Source of the DNA: Flavimobilis soli
GTDB taxonomy: Bacteria; Actinomycetota; Actinomycetes; Actinomycetales; Cellulomonadaceae
Direction of reading: 5' to 3'
Assembly: GCF_002564025.1 (NCBI RefSeq)
Contig: NZ_PDJH01000001.1
Coordinates: 1,860,001-1,924,000, forward strand
Length of the DNA: 64,000 nucleotides
Positions 14,562 through 22,587 of the stretch are shown piece by piece (position 1 is the first letter of the stretch; each line of letters starts with the position of its first letter). The notes under the pieces are model-generated. The model did not search any database and had not been told where the DNA came from. It saw nothing but the letters and a program-made list of their open reading frames with translations. The position numbers and the translations under genes are program-made.

Positions 14562-15752
14562 ATGACCCTGACCGCACCCGAGGACGTCGTCCTCGTCGCC
14601 GCAGCCCGCACGCCCCACGGACGCCTCAAGGGCGCCTTCGCGAGCCTGACCGCGATCGACCTCGGAGCCGCAGCGATCCGCGGCGCGCTCGAGCAGGGAG
14701 CGATCGACCCGGGCGCGGTCGACATCGTCCTCATGGGCAACGTGCTGCAGGCCGGGCTCGGTCAGGCGCCCGCCCGCCAGGCCGCGATCGCGGCGGGGCT
14801 CGGCTGGGACGTGCCCGCTGTGACGATCAACACGGTGTGCCTGAGCGGCCTCACGGCGATCGTCGACGGCGCCCGCCGCATCCGCAGCGGCGAGGTCGAC
14901 GTCGTCGTCGCCGGCGGCATGGAGTCCATGACCCAGGCGCCGCACCTCCTGCGCGGCCAGCGCGCCGGGTGGACCTACGGCGACGTCACCGCCGTCGACT
15001 CGATGGCGCACGACGGCCTGTCCGACGCGTGGAGCCACGAGGCCATGGGCCTCGACACCGAGCGCCGCACCGCCGACCACCCCGCGTCGCGCGAGGAGCA
15101 GGACGAGGTGGCCGCGCGCTCGCACCGCCTCGCCGCGCAGGCCCGCGACGAGGGCATCCTCGCCCAGGAGATCGTCCCCGTGGCCGTGCCCGGTCGTGGC
15201 GGCGACACGGTCGTCAGCGAGGACGAGGGCATCCGCCCCGACACGACGCCGGAGAAGCTCGCCCGCCTGCGCCCCGCGTTCGCCCCCGACGGCACGCTCA
15301 CGGCGGGCAACTCGTCGACGATCAACGACGGCGCGGCCGCCGTCGTCCTCGCGCGCCGCTCCGTCGCGGAGGAGAAGGGCTGGACCGTCCTCGCGACGCT
15401 CCGGGCGGCCGCCGAGGTCGCAGGCCCGTCGCCCGCGCTCGCCCCGCAGCCCGGCAACGCCGTCCTGCGCGCGCTCGAGACCGAGGGCTGGCAGGTCGAG
15501 GACCTCGACCTGCTCGAGATCAACGAGGCGTTCGCCGCCGTCGCCGTGCACTCCGTGCGCCAGCTCGGAGTCCCGCTCGAGAAGGTCAACGTCCACGGCG
15601 GCGCGATCTCGCTCGGGCACCCGCTCGGCGCCTCGGGCGCGCGCCTCGTCGTGCATCTCGCGCACGAGCTCTCCCGCCGCGGCTCGGGCCGCGCCGTCGC
15701 CGCGCTCTGCGGCGGCACAGGCCAAGGCACGGCTCTGCTTCTCGAGGCGTAG
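14562..15752 (+). CDS. acetyl-CoA C-acetyltransferase (thiolase)
   Basis: The 396-aa protein is a full-length thiolase. It carries the acyl-accepting cysteine C93 in INTVCLSGL, the GGMESMTQAPHLLRG loop, the substrate motif LEINEAFAAVAVH, catalytic H353 in GHPLGASGAR, and the proton-relay C383 in ALCGGTGQG. It condenses two acetyl-CoA, or cleaves 3-ketoacyl-CoA, in the cytoplasm. VCLSG in place of VCxSG with A/G is a minor variation. No other beta-oxidation or polyhydroxyalkanoate genes are adjacent, so the biosynthetic or degradative direction is undecided. A GGAGA Shine-Dalgarno lies 5 nt before the ATG. Confidence 0.94.
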   Translation: MTLTAPEDVVLVAAARTPHGRLKGAFASLTAIDLGAAAIRGALEQGAIDPGAVDIVLMGNVLQAGLGQAPARQAAIAAGLGWDVPAVTINTVCLSGLTAIVDGARRIRSGEVDVVVAGGMESMTQAPHLLRGQRAGWTYGDVTAVDSMAHDGLSDAWSHEAMGLDTERRTADHPASREEQDEVAARSHRLAAQARDEGILAQEIVPVAVPGRGGDTVVSEDEGIRPDTTPEKLARLRPAFAPDGTLTAGNSSTINDGAAAVVLARRSVAEEKGWTVLATLRAAAEVAGPSPALAPQPGNAVLRALETEGWQVEDLDLLEINEAFAAVAVHSVRQLGVPLEKVNVHGGAISLGHPLGASGARLVVHLAHELSRRGSGRAVAALCGGTGQGTALLLEA

Positions 15753-15759
15753 GACCTCG

Positions 15760-15798
15760 CGACCAGGCCCACCCTGCACGCGCCAGCTAGCCTGGTCG
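15760..15798. promoter_or_regulatory. 9-bp inverted repeat in the thiolase-GH31 gap
   Basis: CGACCAGGC and GCCTGGTCG are separated by 21 bp, and a TAGCCT -10-like box (15788-15793) overlaps the right arm. It could be a terminator of the thiolase gene or an operator of the glycosidase gene; the overlap with the -10 box favours the latter. Confidence 0.35.
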
Positions 15799-15824
15799 GA
15801 ACCCTGGACCGACCGGAGAGAGCC

Positions 15825-18362
15825 ATGCCGCAGACCCCCGACGCCCGCCGCACGCCGACCGCGCTGCAGTCCCTCGACCCGACCGGGCTGCGCGCCCTCG
15901 GGACGTCGCCCGTCGCCCACGCGGACGCCGTCGTGCAGGGCGACCGGTGGCGCATCACCGTCCTCACGGACGGCCTCGTGCGGATCGAGCGCGCCGAGGA
16001 CGGCGTGTTCGAGGACCGCGCGTCGACGTTCGCGGTCAACCGCGCGCTGCCCGTCCCGGACTACCGCGTCGTCGAGACGGACACGCACGTCGAGGTCATC
16101 ACCGACCGCCTGCACCTCGTCTACGACCGCGGCCCCCTGACGACCGCGGGCCTGAGCGTCCAGGTGCGCGGCGCTCTGACGCAGTACCACTCGATCTGGC
16201 GCTACGGCCAGGAGCCGTGGGACTACGAGGGCAACACCGCTGGGCTCGTGCGCCTGCCCGGGACGGCCCGCACGCTCGACGCGGCTGACGGCGCGGTCCC
16301 GCTCGAGGACGGCGTCGTCTCCCAGACGGGCTTCGCGGTGCTCGACGACTCGGCGTCGTTCCTGCTGACCGACGACGGCTGGGTCGCGCCGCGCGACGGC
16401 TCGCGCACCGACCTGTACGTCTTCGCGTACGGCGACGACTTCCCCGCGGCGCTCCGCGCGTTCTACGCGGTCTCGGGGCCGACGCCGCTGCTGCCGCGCT
16501 TCGCGCTCGGCTCCTGGTGGAGCCGCTACTACCCGTACACCGCCGACGGCTACCGCGAGCTCATGGAGCGGTTCGAGGCGGAGGGCCTGCCGTTCTCGGT
16601 GTCGGTCATCGACATGGACTGGCACCTCGTCGACATCCCGGAGCGCTTCGGCTCCGGCTGGACTGGCTACACGTGGAACCGCGGCCTGTTCCCGGACCCG
16701 AAGGGCTTGCTCGACTGGCTGCACGAGCACCACCTGCGCGTGACGCTCAACGTGCACCCGGCCGACGGCGTGCGCGCGTTCGAGGAGGCGTACCCGGAGA
16801 TGGCGGCGGCCCTCGGGCGGGACACCACGAACGAGGACGCGATCGCGTTCGACGTCACGGACGAACAGTTCCTGACGGCGTACTTCGACATCCTGCACCG
16901 GCGCCTCGAGGCGGACGGCGTGGACTTCTGGTGGCTCGACTGGCAGTCGGGCCCGCACTCGCGCGTGCCGGGCATCGACCCGCTGTGGATGCTCAACCAC
17001 TTCCACTTCCTCGACTCCGCCGGGCGGCGCTCCGGCCGGGAGGTGCGCCCGCTGACGTTCTCGCGGTACGCGGGCCCGGGCTCGCACCGCTACCCGGTCG
17101 GCTTCAGCGGCGACACGTCGATCACGTGGGCGTCGCTCGACTTCCAGCCGTACTTCACGGCGTGCGCGTCGAACATCGGCTACGGCTGGTGGAGCCACGA
17201 CATCGGCGGCCACATGCACGGCGTCAAGGACGACGAGCTCGCGACGCGGTGGGTGCAGCTCGGGGTGTTCTCGCCGATCATGCGCCTGCACTCGGGTGCG
17301 AACCCGTTCATCCAGAAGGAGCCGTGGACGTTCGGTCCCGAGGCGCGCGAGGTGCAGACGCAGTTCCTGCGGCTGCGGCACCGCCTGGTGCCGTACCTGC
17401 ACACGATGAACCATCGCGCGGCGTACGACGGCGCTCCGCTCGTCGAGCCGCTGTACTACCGGTTCCCGCGCTCGCCCGAGGCGTACGCGTCGCCGAACCA
17501 GTACACGTTCGGCACGCAGCTCATGGTCCATCCGGTCACCGAGAAGCTCGACCAGCGCACGGGGCTCGGCCGGACGAGCACGTGGCTGCCGGGCGGCACG
17601 TGGGTCGACCTGATGACGGGCGTCGCGTACGACGGCGGCCGGGTCGCGCGCCTGCACCGCGACCTGCGCTCGATCCCGGTGCTCGCGCCGTCGGGAGCGA
17701 TCGTGCCGCTCGACGCCGCGCGCGTCCCGGGCAACGACACGTCCGCGCCGGCGGCGCTCGAGGTGCTCGTCGTCGTCGGTGCGGACGGCTCGTTCGAGCT
17801 CGTGGAGGACGACGGCTCGCTCGAGCGCGCGGACCTCCCGACGGTGCGCACGCCGATCGCGTGGGCGCAGGGGGAGGGGCGCGCCGTCGTCGGGCCCGTG
17901 GCCGTGTCGGGCGACGAGGAGGCCGCGCGCGGCGCCGTGCCGGCGCGTCGCGACTGGACGCTCACGTTCCCGTCGGTCGACCTGGGCTGGGGCGGCAGCG
18001 CGACGGCGACGGTCGACGGCGTCGACGTGCCCGTCCGCCTCGACGCTCGTGCGCCCCTGCTGGGCGATGCTGGTGGTTGGGGCCTCGCGGTGACCGTCGC
18101 GGACGTCCCCGTGGACGCGCGCCTCGAGGTGACGCTGCACCCGGCCGACGGCGGGCCGGTGGCGCTCGCGGCGAACGACGTCGCGCGGCTCGTCTTCGAG
18201 ATCCTCGACGCCGCGCGCATCGAGTACGACCTCAAGGACCTCGTGCGCTCGGTCGCGACGTCGGATCAGCCGCTCTCGGTGCGCGTCTCGCACCTGCAGG
18301 CGCTCGGCCTCGAGCCGGCGCTCGAGGGTGCGATCACGGAGGTCCTGCTCGCGCGGGCGTGA
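15825..18362 (+). CDS. glycoside hydrolase family 31 (alpha-glucosidase/alpha-xylosidase type)
   Basis: The 845-aa enzyme has the GH31 order. It has an N-terminal beta domain (about 1-215) and a (beta/alpha)8 barrel with PRFALGSWWSRYYPYT, SVSVIDMDWHLVDIP, nucleophile D372 in VDFWWLDWQSGP and acid/base D430 in GFSGDTSITW. C-terminal beta domains follow (GGTWVDLMTGVAYDGG, then ALEVLVVVGADGSFELVEDD). It cleaves alpha-linked glucosides or xylosides with retention. There is no signal peptide, so it acts on imported oligosaccharides. The WWLDWQ version of the nucleophile motif is typical of an actinobacterial subgroup of undetermined specificity. No sugar transporter is adjacent. A GGAGAGAG Shine-Dalgarno precedes the ATG. 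Confidence 0.92.
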   Translation: MPQTPDARRTPTALQSLDPTGLRALGTSPVAHADAVVQGDRWRITVLTDGLVRIERAEDGVFEDRASTFAVNRALPVPDYRVVETDTHVEVITDRLHLVYDRGPLTTAGLSVQVRGALTQYHSIWRYGQEPWDYEGNTAGLVRLPGTARTLDAADGAVPLEDGVVSQTGFAVLDDSASFLLTDDGWVAPRDGSRTDLYVFAYGDDFPAALRAFYAVSGPTPLLPRFALGSWWSRYYPYTADGYRELMERFEAEGLPFSVSVIDMDWHLVDIPERFGSGWTGYTWNRGLFPDPKGLLDWLHEHHLRVTLNVHPADGVRAFEEAYPEMAAALGRDTTNEDAIAFDVTDEQFLTAYFDILHRRLEADGVDFWWLDWQSGPHSRVPGIDPLWMLNHFHFLDSAGRRSGREVRPLTFSRYAGPGSHRYPVGFSGDTSITWASLDFQPYFTACASNIGYGWWSHDIGGHMHGVKDDELATRWVQLGVFSPIMRLHSGANPFIQKEPWTFGPEAREVQTQFLRLRHRLVPYLHTMNHRAAYDGAPLVEPLYYRFPRSPEAYASPNQYTFGTQLMVHPVTEKLDQRTGLGRTSTWLPGGTWVDLMTGVAYDGGRVARLHRDLRSIPVLAPSGAIVPLDAARVPGNDTSAPAALEVLVVVGADGSFELVEDDGSLERADLPTVRTPIAWAQGEGRAVVGPVAVSGDEEAARGAVPARRDWTLTFPSVDLGWGGSATATVDGVDVPVRLDARAPLLGDAGGWGLAVTVADVPVDARLEVTLHPADGGPVALAANDVARLVFEILDAARIEYDLKDLVRSVATSDQPLSVRVSHLQALGLEPALEGAITEVLLARA

Positions 18363-18396
18363 CGCCGTCGGCGCCGCCGCGCGCGAAGATGGGCGC

Positions 18397-19422
18397 ATGC
18401 GCATCGCACTCGTGACCCTCGGCGGGACGATCAGCTCGGAGCCGCTCGACGGTGAGGGGCCGTCGTCGCCTGGCCCTGACGCCGGGGGCGGCGGCGTCGT
18501 GCCCGTGTCGGGGGCGCAGACCTTCGCACGTGAGGTCGCGCGCTTCGTGCCCGGGATCGAGGTCGTGCCGGTCGAGGCGCAGATGGTGCCGTCGCCGTCG
18601 CTCACGGTCGCGGACGTGCGCGGCCTCGCGGCGCGCATCTCCGCCCTCGTCGAGGAGGGTGACGGGGTCGACGGCGTCGTCGTCGCGCAGGGCACCGACA
18701 CGATCGAGGAGACGGCGTTCGCGCTCGACCTCGTCGGCGCGGCCGACGAGGTGCCCGTCGTGGTGACGGGCGCGATGCGCGACCGCTCGGCGCCGGGGCC
18801 CGACGGCGCGGCGAACGTCGTCGCGGCGCTGCGGGCCGCGGCGAGCCACGACGTGCGCGGTCGCGGGGTGCTCGTCGCCTTCGCCGACCGCCTGCATGCG
18901 GCGCGCTGGGTCACCAAGACGTCGACCTTCCGGGTCGATGCGTTCACGTCCGAGCCGTTCGGGCCGGTCGGTGTCGTCGCGGAGGGTCGGGTGCGCCTCG
19001 GCTCGGCGCCGCGCCCGCTGCCGCCGTTCGAGATCCCGTCCGGGCCGCCCGCGCGGGTCGCGGTCGTGACGGCCGGTCTCGGCGACGACCTCGCCGTCCT
19101 GCCCGCGCTCGCGGACCTGGGGTACGACGGCGTCGTGCTCGTCGCGATGGGCGCCGGTCACGTGCCGGCGGCCGCGGTCGAGAACGTCGCGATGGCAGCC
19201 GAGGGGCTGCCCGTGGTGCTGTGCTCGCGGACCGGCGTGGGCCCGGTGTTCACGCACACGTACGGCTACGAGGGCGGCGAGATCGACCTGATCGAGCGCG
19301 GTGTGATGCCGGCTGGCGTGCTCACGCCCGCGAAGGCGAGGCTGCTCCTGATGCTCCTCGTCGCCACGGGTCTCACCGGGACGGAGCTGCAGCGGGCGTT
19401 CGCACGCTACGCCGAGTCCTGA
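18397..19422 (+). CDS. asparaginase
   Basis: The 341-aa protein starts MRIALVTLGGTISSE with the nucleophilic Thr of TGGT-type loops (T11). The second catalytic motif is VVVAQGTDTIEETAF, followed by VVTGAMRDRSAPGPDG and the C-terminal small domain with VLVAMGAGHVPAAAVENV. It hydrolyses L-asparagine to aspartate and ammonia. No signal peptide is present, so it is cytoplasmic. The loop after the first motif has a Gly/Pro/Asp-rich insertion (about 20-37). The ATG chosen is the last possible one before the core fold. Its stop lies 4 nt from the stop of the convergent VOC gene. Confidence 0.9.
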   Translation: MRIALVTLGGTISSEPLDGEGPSSPGPDAGGGGVVPVSGAQTFAREVARFVPGIEVVPVEAQMVPSPSLTVADVRGLAARISALVEEGDGVDGVVVAQGTDTIEETAFALDLVGAADEVPVVVTGAMRDRSAPGPDGAANVVAALRAAASHDVRGRGVLVAFADRLHAARWVTKTSTFRVDAFTSEPFGPVGVVAEGRVRLGSAPRPLPPFEIPSGPPARVAVVTAGLGDDLAVLPALADLGYDGVVLVAMGAGHVPAAAVENVAMAAEGLPVVLCSRTGVGPVFTHTYGYEGGEIDLIERGVMPAGVLTPAKARLLLMLLVATGLTGTELQRAFARYAES

Positions 19423-19426
19423 CTCG

Positions 19427-20221
19427 TCAGGTCGGGATGCGCTCCTGGCCCTCGGCGTTGCGGGCGACGAGCTTCATCTCGGCGCCGAGCGGGTCGCGCA
19501 CGACGGCGAGCCGCCCGAAGCCGGTCTCCTCGGGCTCCTTGACGACCGAGCCGCCGTGCTCGACGACGGTCCCGACTGCGGCGTCCGCGTCGTCGACCAG
19601 GAAGTAGACGTACCAGGCGCTCGGCGCGCCGTCGGGCAGCCAGCGGGCGGCATCCATGAGACCGGCCTGCGGTTCGCCGTCGACCATGTGGCGGGCGTAC
19701 CGGAAGTCGTCGGTGTCGGACATGAGGTCGACGTTCCACTCGAAGACGTGCCGGTAGAAGTCGAGCGAGCGACGGAAGTCGCGGTTCATCTCCTCGCACC
19801 ACGCGGGGGCGCCGTGCACCTCCTCGAGGTCGAAGCCCTGCAGACCGTCGGCCTGCCACGCGCCGATCGCGCCGCCGCCAGGGTCGACGAAGAATGCGAA
19901 CCTTCCCATGCCCGGGATGGGCATGGGCTCGACGATGACCTCCCCGCCGACGGTCGCGACACGTGAGGCCGCCGCGCCGACGTCGGTCACCGCGAGGTAC
20001 ACGGACCACGTGTCCGCCGGCCCGTCGCCCTGGTGCTGCATGACCCCACCGATGCGGTGCCCGTCCTTGAGGATCTGCGTGTACCCGCCGTACTCCGGCC
20101 CGCCGATCTCGTAGTCCCAGCCGAAGAGCGCGGAGTAGAAGGCCCGCGCCCGGTCGGGGTCGGAGGTGTCGAGGTCGATCCAGACGGGGGAGCCGGTGTG
20201 GAAGGTCGTGCGCACGGTCAT
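19427..20221 (-). CDS. VOC family protein (double glyoxalase-fold)
   Basis: The 264-aa protein consists of two vicinal-oxygen-chelate domains. Residues 1-130 contain PVWIDLDTSDPDRARAFYSA and LFGWDYEIGGPEYGGY, and residues 135-255 contain EEMNRDFRRSLDFYRHVFEW and VVRDPLGAEMKLVA. The layout matches the mycobacterial CFP30B / 27-kDa antigen family. The activity of these proteins is generally unknown; glyoxalase, dioxygenase and antibiotic resistance roles exist within the fold. The start MTVRTTFHTGSPVW is chosen because the residues upstream are unconserved. It is divergent from the YdeI-like gene. Confidence 0.87.
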   Translation of the reverse strand: MTVRTTFHTGSPVWIDLDTSDPDRARAFYSALFGWDYEIGGPEYGGYTQILKDGHRIGGVMQHQGDGPADTWSVYLAVTDVGAAASRVATVGGEVIVEPMPIPGMGRFAFFVDPGGGAIGAWQADGLQGFDLEEVHGAPAWCEEMNRDFRRSLDFYRHVFEWNVDLMSDTDDFRYARHMVDGEPQAGLMDAARWLPDGAPSAWYVYFLVDDADAAVGTVVEHGGSVVKEPEETGFGRLAVVRDPLGAEMKLVARNAEGQERIPT

Positions 20222-20314
20222 GGGAGGCGCCTTTGCTCGGAGACCTCTCACGTTGCGAGGGTCACGGCACGACGGCGTAGGGGGCTGCACCTCAGCGCTG
20301 TCGGCGGGCCCGGC

Positions 20315-20320
20315 TAGCGT
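20315..20320 (+). promoter_or_regulatory. -10 box (TAGCGT) of a probable leaderless promoter
   Basis: TAGCGT, 7 nt (GACGGGC), then the ATG of the YdeI-like gene. Confidence 0.5.
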
Positions 20321-20327
20321 GACGGGC

Positions 20328-20903
20328 ATGGCCGACCTCGATGCCGCTCCGATGATCGACCCGGGCAGCCGCGCGGCATGGCGTGCCTGGCTGGAGGATC
20401 AGCACGCCGTGTCCGACGGCGTGTGGGTCGTCCTCGCGCGCGGCGCGTCGGCGAGCACGGGCCTCGGTTACGAGGCTGCCGTCCTCGAGGCGCTCTGCTT
20501 CGGCTGGATCGACGGCCGCGCCCGCCCGTACGAGGGCGAGAGGTCGCTGCAGTGGTTCACGCCCCGCAAGGGTCGCTCGATGTGGGCAGCCTCCAACAAG
20601 GCGCGCGTCGAGATGCTCGAGGCCGAAGGCCTCATGACCGACGCCGGTCGCGCGGTCATCGCGGCCGCCAAGCTGTCGGGGATGTGGACGGTTCTCGACG
20701 GGCCCGAGCGGCTCGAGGAGCCGCCCGAGCTCGCGGTCGCGCTCGACGCCGTCCCCGAGGCGCGTGCGACGTGGGACGCGTGCTCGCGCAGCGTGCGGAA
20801 GATGGCGCTCACGGAGCTCGCGATGCTGCGCGGCGAGGCGTCCCGGGCGCGCAAGATCGCGAAGTTCGTCGAGCGGACGGCGTCGGGCGAGAAGCCCGTG
20901 TGA
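20328..20903 (+). CDS. YdeI/OmpD-associated family protein
   Basis: The 191-aa protein has the family blocks WRAWLEDQHAVSDGVWVVLA, YEAAVLEALCFGWIDGRARP, WFTPRKGRSMWAASNKARVE and, at the end, VRKMALTELAMLRGEASRAR. YdeI-like proteins are widespread in soil bacteria; a role in resistance to bacteriocins or cationic peptides has been reported for some, but the mechanism is not settled. No signal peptide or membrane segment is present. It is a single gene behind a TAGCGT box, divergent from the VOC gene. Confidence 0.85.
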   Translation: MADLDAAPMIDPGSRAAWRAWLEDQHAVSDGVWVVLARGASASTGLGYEAAVLEALCFGWIDGRARPYEGERSLQWFTPRKGRSMWAASNKARVEMLEAEGLMTDAGRAVIAAAKLSGMWTVLDGPERLEEPPELAVALDAVPEARATWDACSRSVRKMALTELAMLRGEASRARKIAKFVERTASGEKPV

Positions 20904-20967
20904 GGCGCGGTGCGTGTCGTTGCGCGGTCGTCGCCGCCGTCGCGCACGTCTCGCGGCCGTACCCGCC

Positions 20968-21294
20968 TCAGCCGAGGGCGACCAGCAGCGCCGCGTACAC
21001 GGCGGTGCCGCCCACGATGCTCAGCAGCGCGTTGCGCCGCCACAGGTGCAGTCCGACCGTGACGGCGAGGGCGACCGCCTCGACGAGGCCCCGCGGCGCC
21101 GTCGTCCCGGCAGGGTCGCGGAGCGTGTAGATCACGAGGATCACCATGATCCCCACCGGCATGCGGGCGCCGAGCCACCCGACGGCGCGCGACTCGCGCA
21201 GCCGCTCGACGACGAGGAACGGCGCGGCCCGCAGCGCGAACGTCACCACGAGGAAGACGCCGAGCGCGGCGGCGATGTAGCCGACGTCAGGCAT
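20968..21294 (-). CDS. azlD: AzlD-type branched-chain amino acid transporter subunit
   Basis: The 108-aa protein has three hydrophobic segments (about 4-22, 40-58 and 70-105) and the AzlD signature VTFALRAAPFLVVERLRES, followed by GWLGARMPVGIMVILVIYTL. It is the small partner of AzlC in an exporter of branched-chain amino acids or their analogues. It overlaps the end of azlC by 8 nt, which supports coupled translation of a 1:1 complex. Confidence 0.9.
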   Translation of the reverse strand: MPDVGYIAAALGVFLVVTFALRAAPFLVVERLRESRAVGWLGARMPVGIMVILVIYTLRDPAGTTAPRGLVEAVALAVTVGLHLWRRNALLSIVGGTAVYAALLVALG

Positions 21295-21991
21295 CCGGCA
21301 CCTCCCGCCGTCCGGCGAGGAGGAAGTGCAGCCCGAGCACGACGACGAACGTCGTCATCGCGACGACGAGCATGTAGTCGGGGGCGACGAGCTGCGCGCC
21401 GAGCGCGCACGCGACGGCGATGATCGGTGCGGGCACGTCCCGGTGGGCGCGGAACGCGTCGATCGCGAGCACCGCGAACAGCGCGGTGAGCGCGAAGCTG
21501 ATGCCGGGGACGTCCGGCAGCACGCCGCCCACGAGGGCGCCGGTGACGCCGCCGCCGACCCAGTACGCCTGGCACAGCACCTGGATCCACAGGATGCGCG
21601 CGCCCGACAGGCTGCCCGGTGCGCGCGTCGCGACCACCGCGTACGTCTCGTCGGTCAGCGCGTACATCGCGTACAGGCGGCGCAGCGGACCGCGGACCTG
21701 GTGCAGGGGGAAGGACAGCGCGTAGAACACGTGCCGGAAGTTCACGAGGAACGTCGTCACCGCGATCGACGCGAGCGGCGTCACCGCGAGCAGCAGCCCG
21801 ACGGCGAGGAACTCGAGCGAGCCGGCGTAGATCGTGAACGAGAAGATCGGCGCCCACCACCACGCGAAGCCCGACTGGACGAGCAGGACGCCGAACGCGA
21901 CGCCGAGCGGGAACAGCCCGAAGCCGACGGCGGCGGTGTCGCCGAGGGCGGCCCGCCACGCCGGGTAGGCGGGGGCGGGGTCGGCGGACAT
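21287..21991 (-). CDS. azlC: AzlC family branched-chain amino acid permease
   Basis: The 234-aa membrane protein contains GFGLFPLGVAFGVLLVQSGF, FSFTIYAGSLEFLAVGLLLA, VTTFLVNFRHVFYALSFPL and MYALTDETYAV, the core AzlC motifs. It has about seven membrane segments. With AzlD it forms an exporter for branched-chain amino acids. The ATG lies 6 nt after TAGCGT on the minus strand, so the operon mRNA is probably leaderless. No Lrp-type regulator is adjacent. Confidence 0.92.
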   Translation of the reverse strand: MSADPAPAYPAWRAALGDTAAVGFGLFPLGVAFGVLLVQSGFAWWWAPIFSFTIYAGSLEFLAVGLLLAVTPLASIAVTTFLVNFRHVFYALSFPLHQVRGPLRRLYAMYALTDETYAVVATRAPGSLSGARILWIQVLCQAYWVGGGVTGALVGGVLPDVPGISFALTALFAVLAIDAFRAHRDVPAPIIAVACALGAQLVAPDYMLVVAMTTFVVVLGLHFLLAGRREVPDA

Positions 21992-21997
21992 GCGGTC

Positions 21998-22003
21998 ACG
22001 CTA
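21998..22003 (-). promoter_or_regulatory. -10 box (TAGCGT) of a probable leaderless azlCD promoter
   Basis: Minus-strand TAGCGT, 6 nt (GACCGC), then the azlC ATG. Confidence 0.5.
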
Positions 22004-22043
22004 CCTCCGCCGGGCCGCGCCGTCGGGCACGTTCCACGCTCGT

Positions 22044-22049
22044 TAGGGT
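22044..22049 (+). promoter_or_regulatory. -10 box (TAGGGT) of a probable leaderless promoter
   Basis: TAGGGT, 5 nt, then the GTG of a 102-aa hypothetical protein. Confidence 0.45.
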
Positions 22050-22054
22050 GAGGC

Positions 22055-22363
22055 GTGCCCTCCTACCGCGTGACCCTGCTGATCGGCGACATGCGGGTCG
22101 GGCGTTCGCCCGAGGACGTGCTGCCAGCGGCGGTCGACGCCGCCCGCGAGCTCACGACGGCGGAGTCGTGGGACCTCGCGATCCGGCACGGCATGCCGCG
22201 CATCACCGTGCGCTACATCGCCGACGACGATGCCGAGGCGTTCCGCGTCGCCGAGCTCGTGCGGGCGCGCACGAATCTCGTCGCCCAGGCCCGCGGCACG
22301 ACGGTCACGCGCCGCTACGGCGGCCGCTTCTACCCGGTCGACCCGCCCCGCGACACGTACTAG
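22055..22363 (+). CDS. conserved-looking hypothetical protein, 102 aa
   Basis: I do not recognise a family. The protein MPSYRVTLLIGDMRVGRSPE is soluble, with an alternating pattern of strands and helices: a strand RVTLLIGD, a helix DVLPAAVDAARELTTAE, a strand RITVRYIADDD, a helix AFRVAELVRARTNL and a C-terminal TRRYGGRFYPVDPP. This ferredoxin-like alternation suggests a small alpha/beta fold. Codon usage is like that of real genes, and a TAGGGT box 5 nt before the GTG supports expression. It is convergent with YigZ across a GAGGTAGGG repeat. Confidence 0.65.
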   Translation: MPSYRVTLLIGDMRVGRSPEDVLPAAVDAARELTTAESWDLAIRHGMPRITVRYIADDDAEAFRVAELVRARTNLVAQARGTTVTRRYGGRFYPVDPPRDTY

Positions 22364-22377
22364 CGGACGACGTCGCC

Positions 22378-22542
22378 CGCGAGGCAGGGCCCTTCCCGCG
22401 AGGTAGGGCCTCCCGTTCCCGAGGGGCGTCCTCTTCTCGTCAGGCCCGGCCCGGGAGGGGGCCCAGCTTCCGCGAGGTAGGGCCTTCGACGCGAGGTAGG
22501 TCCCTGCAGGGACCTACCGCGCGCGCAAGCCCCTACCTCGGC
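22378..22542. repeat. GAGGTAGGG element, copy 3, with degenerate upstream units
   Basis: The core 22471-22542 has direct CGCGAGGTAGGGCCTTCGA and CGCGAGGTAGGTCCCTGCA, then inverted CGCGCGGTAGGTCCCTGCA and GCCGAGGTAGGGGCTTGCG, the inner pair sharing TGCA. GGTAGGTCCCTG/CAGGGACCTACC is a perfect 24-bp palindrome in which both arms carry T/A where the consensus has G/C, a compensatory change. Upstream are two further direct units (22378, 22397) and a CGTCAGGC-type unit (22438). The element lies between convergent genes, so it could act as a bidirectional terminator. Confidence 0.85.
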
Positions 22543-22587
22543 GATGGGTGCTTCTCGGCGACGGGTGCTTCTTGGCGACGCGGTCAG
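22537..22587. repeat. 17-bp tandem repeat, three copies
   Basis: CTCGGCGATGGGTGCTT, CTCGGCGACGGGTGCTT and a diverged CTTGGCGACGCGGTCAG follow the inverted repeat element directly. The third copy covers the stop codon of the YigZ gene. Confidence 0.7.

Noticed and set aside
14469..18947. Very long open frame on the minus strand across the thiolase, GH31 and asparaginase genes
   Set aside because: The translation is Arg/Asp/His/Val low complexity with no motif, and the plus strand carries three clear enzymes. Long antisense frames are expected at this G+C content.
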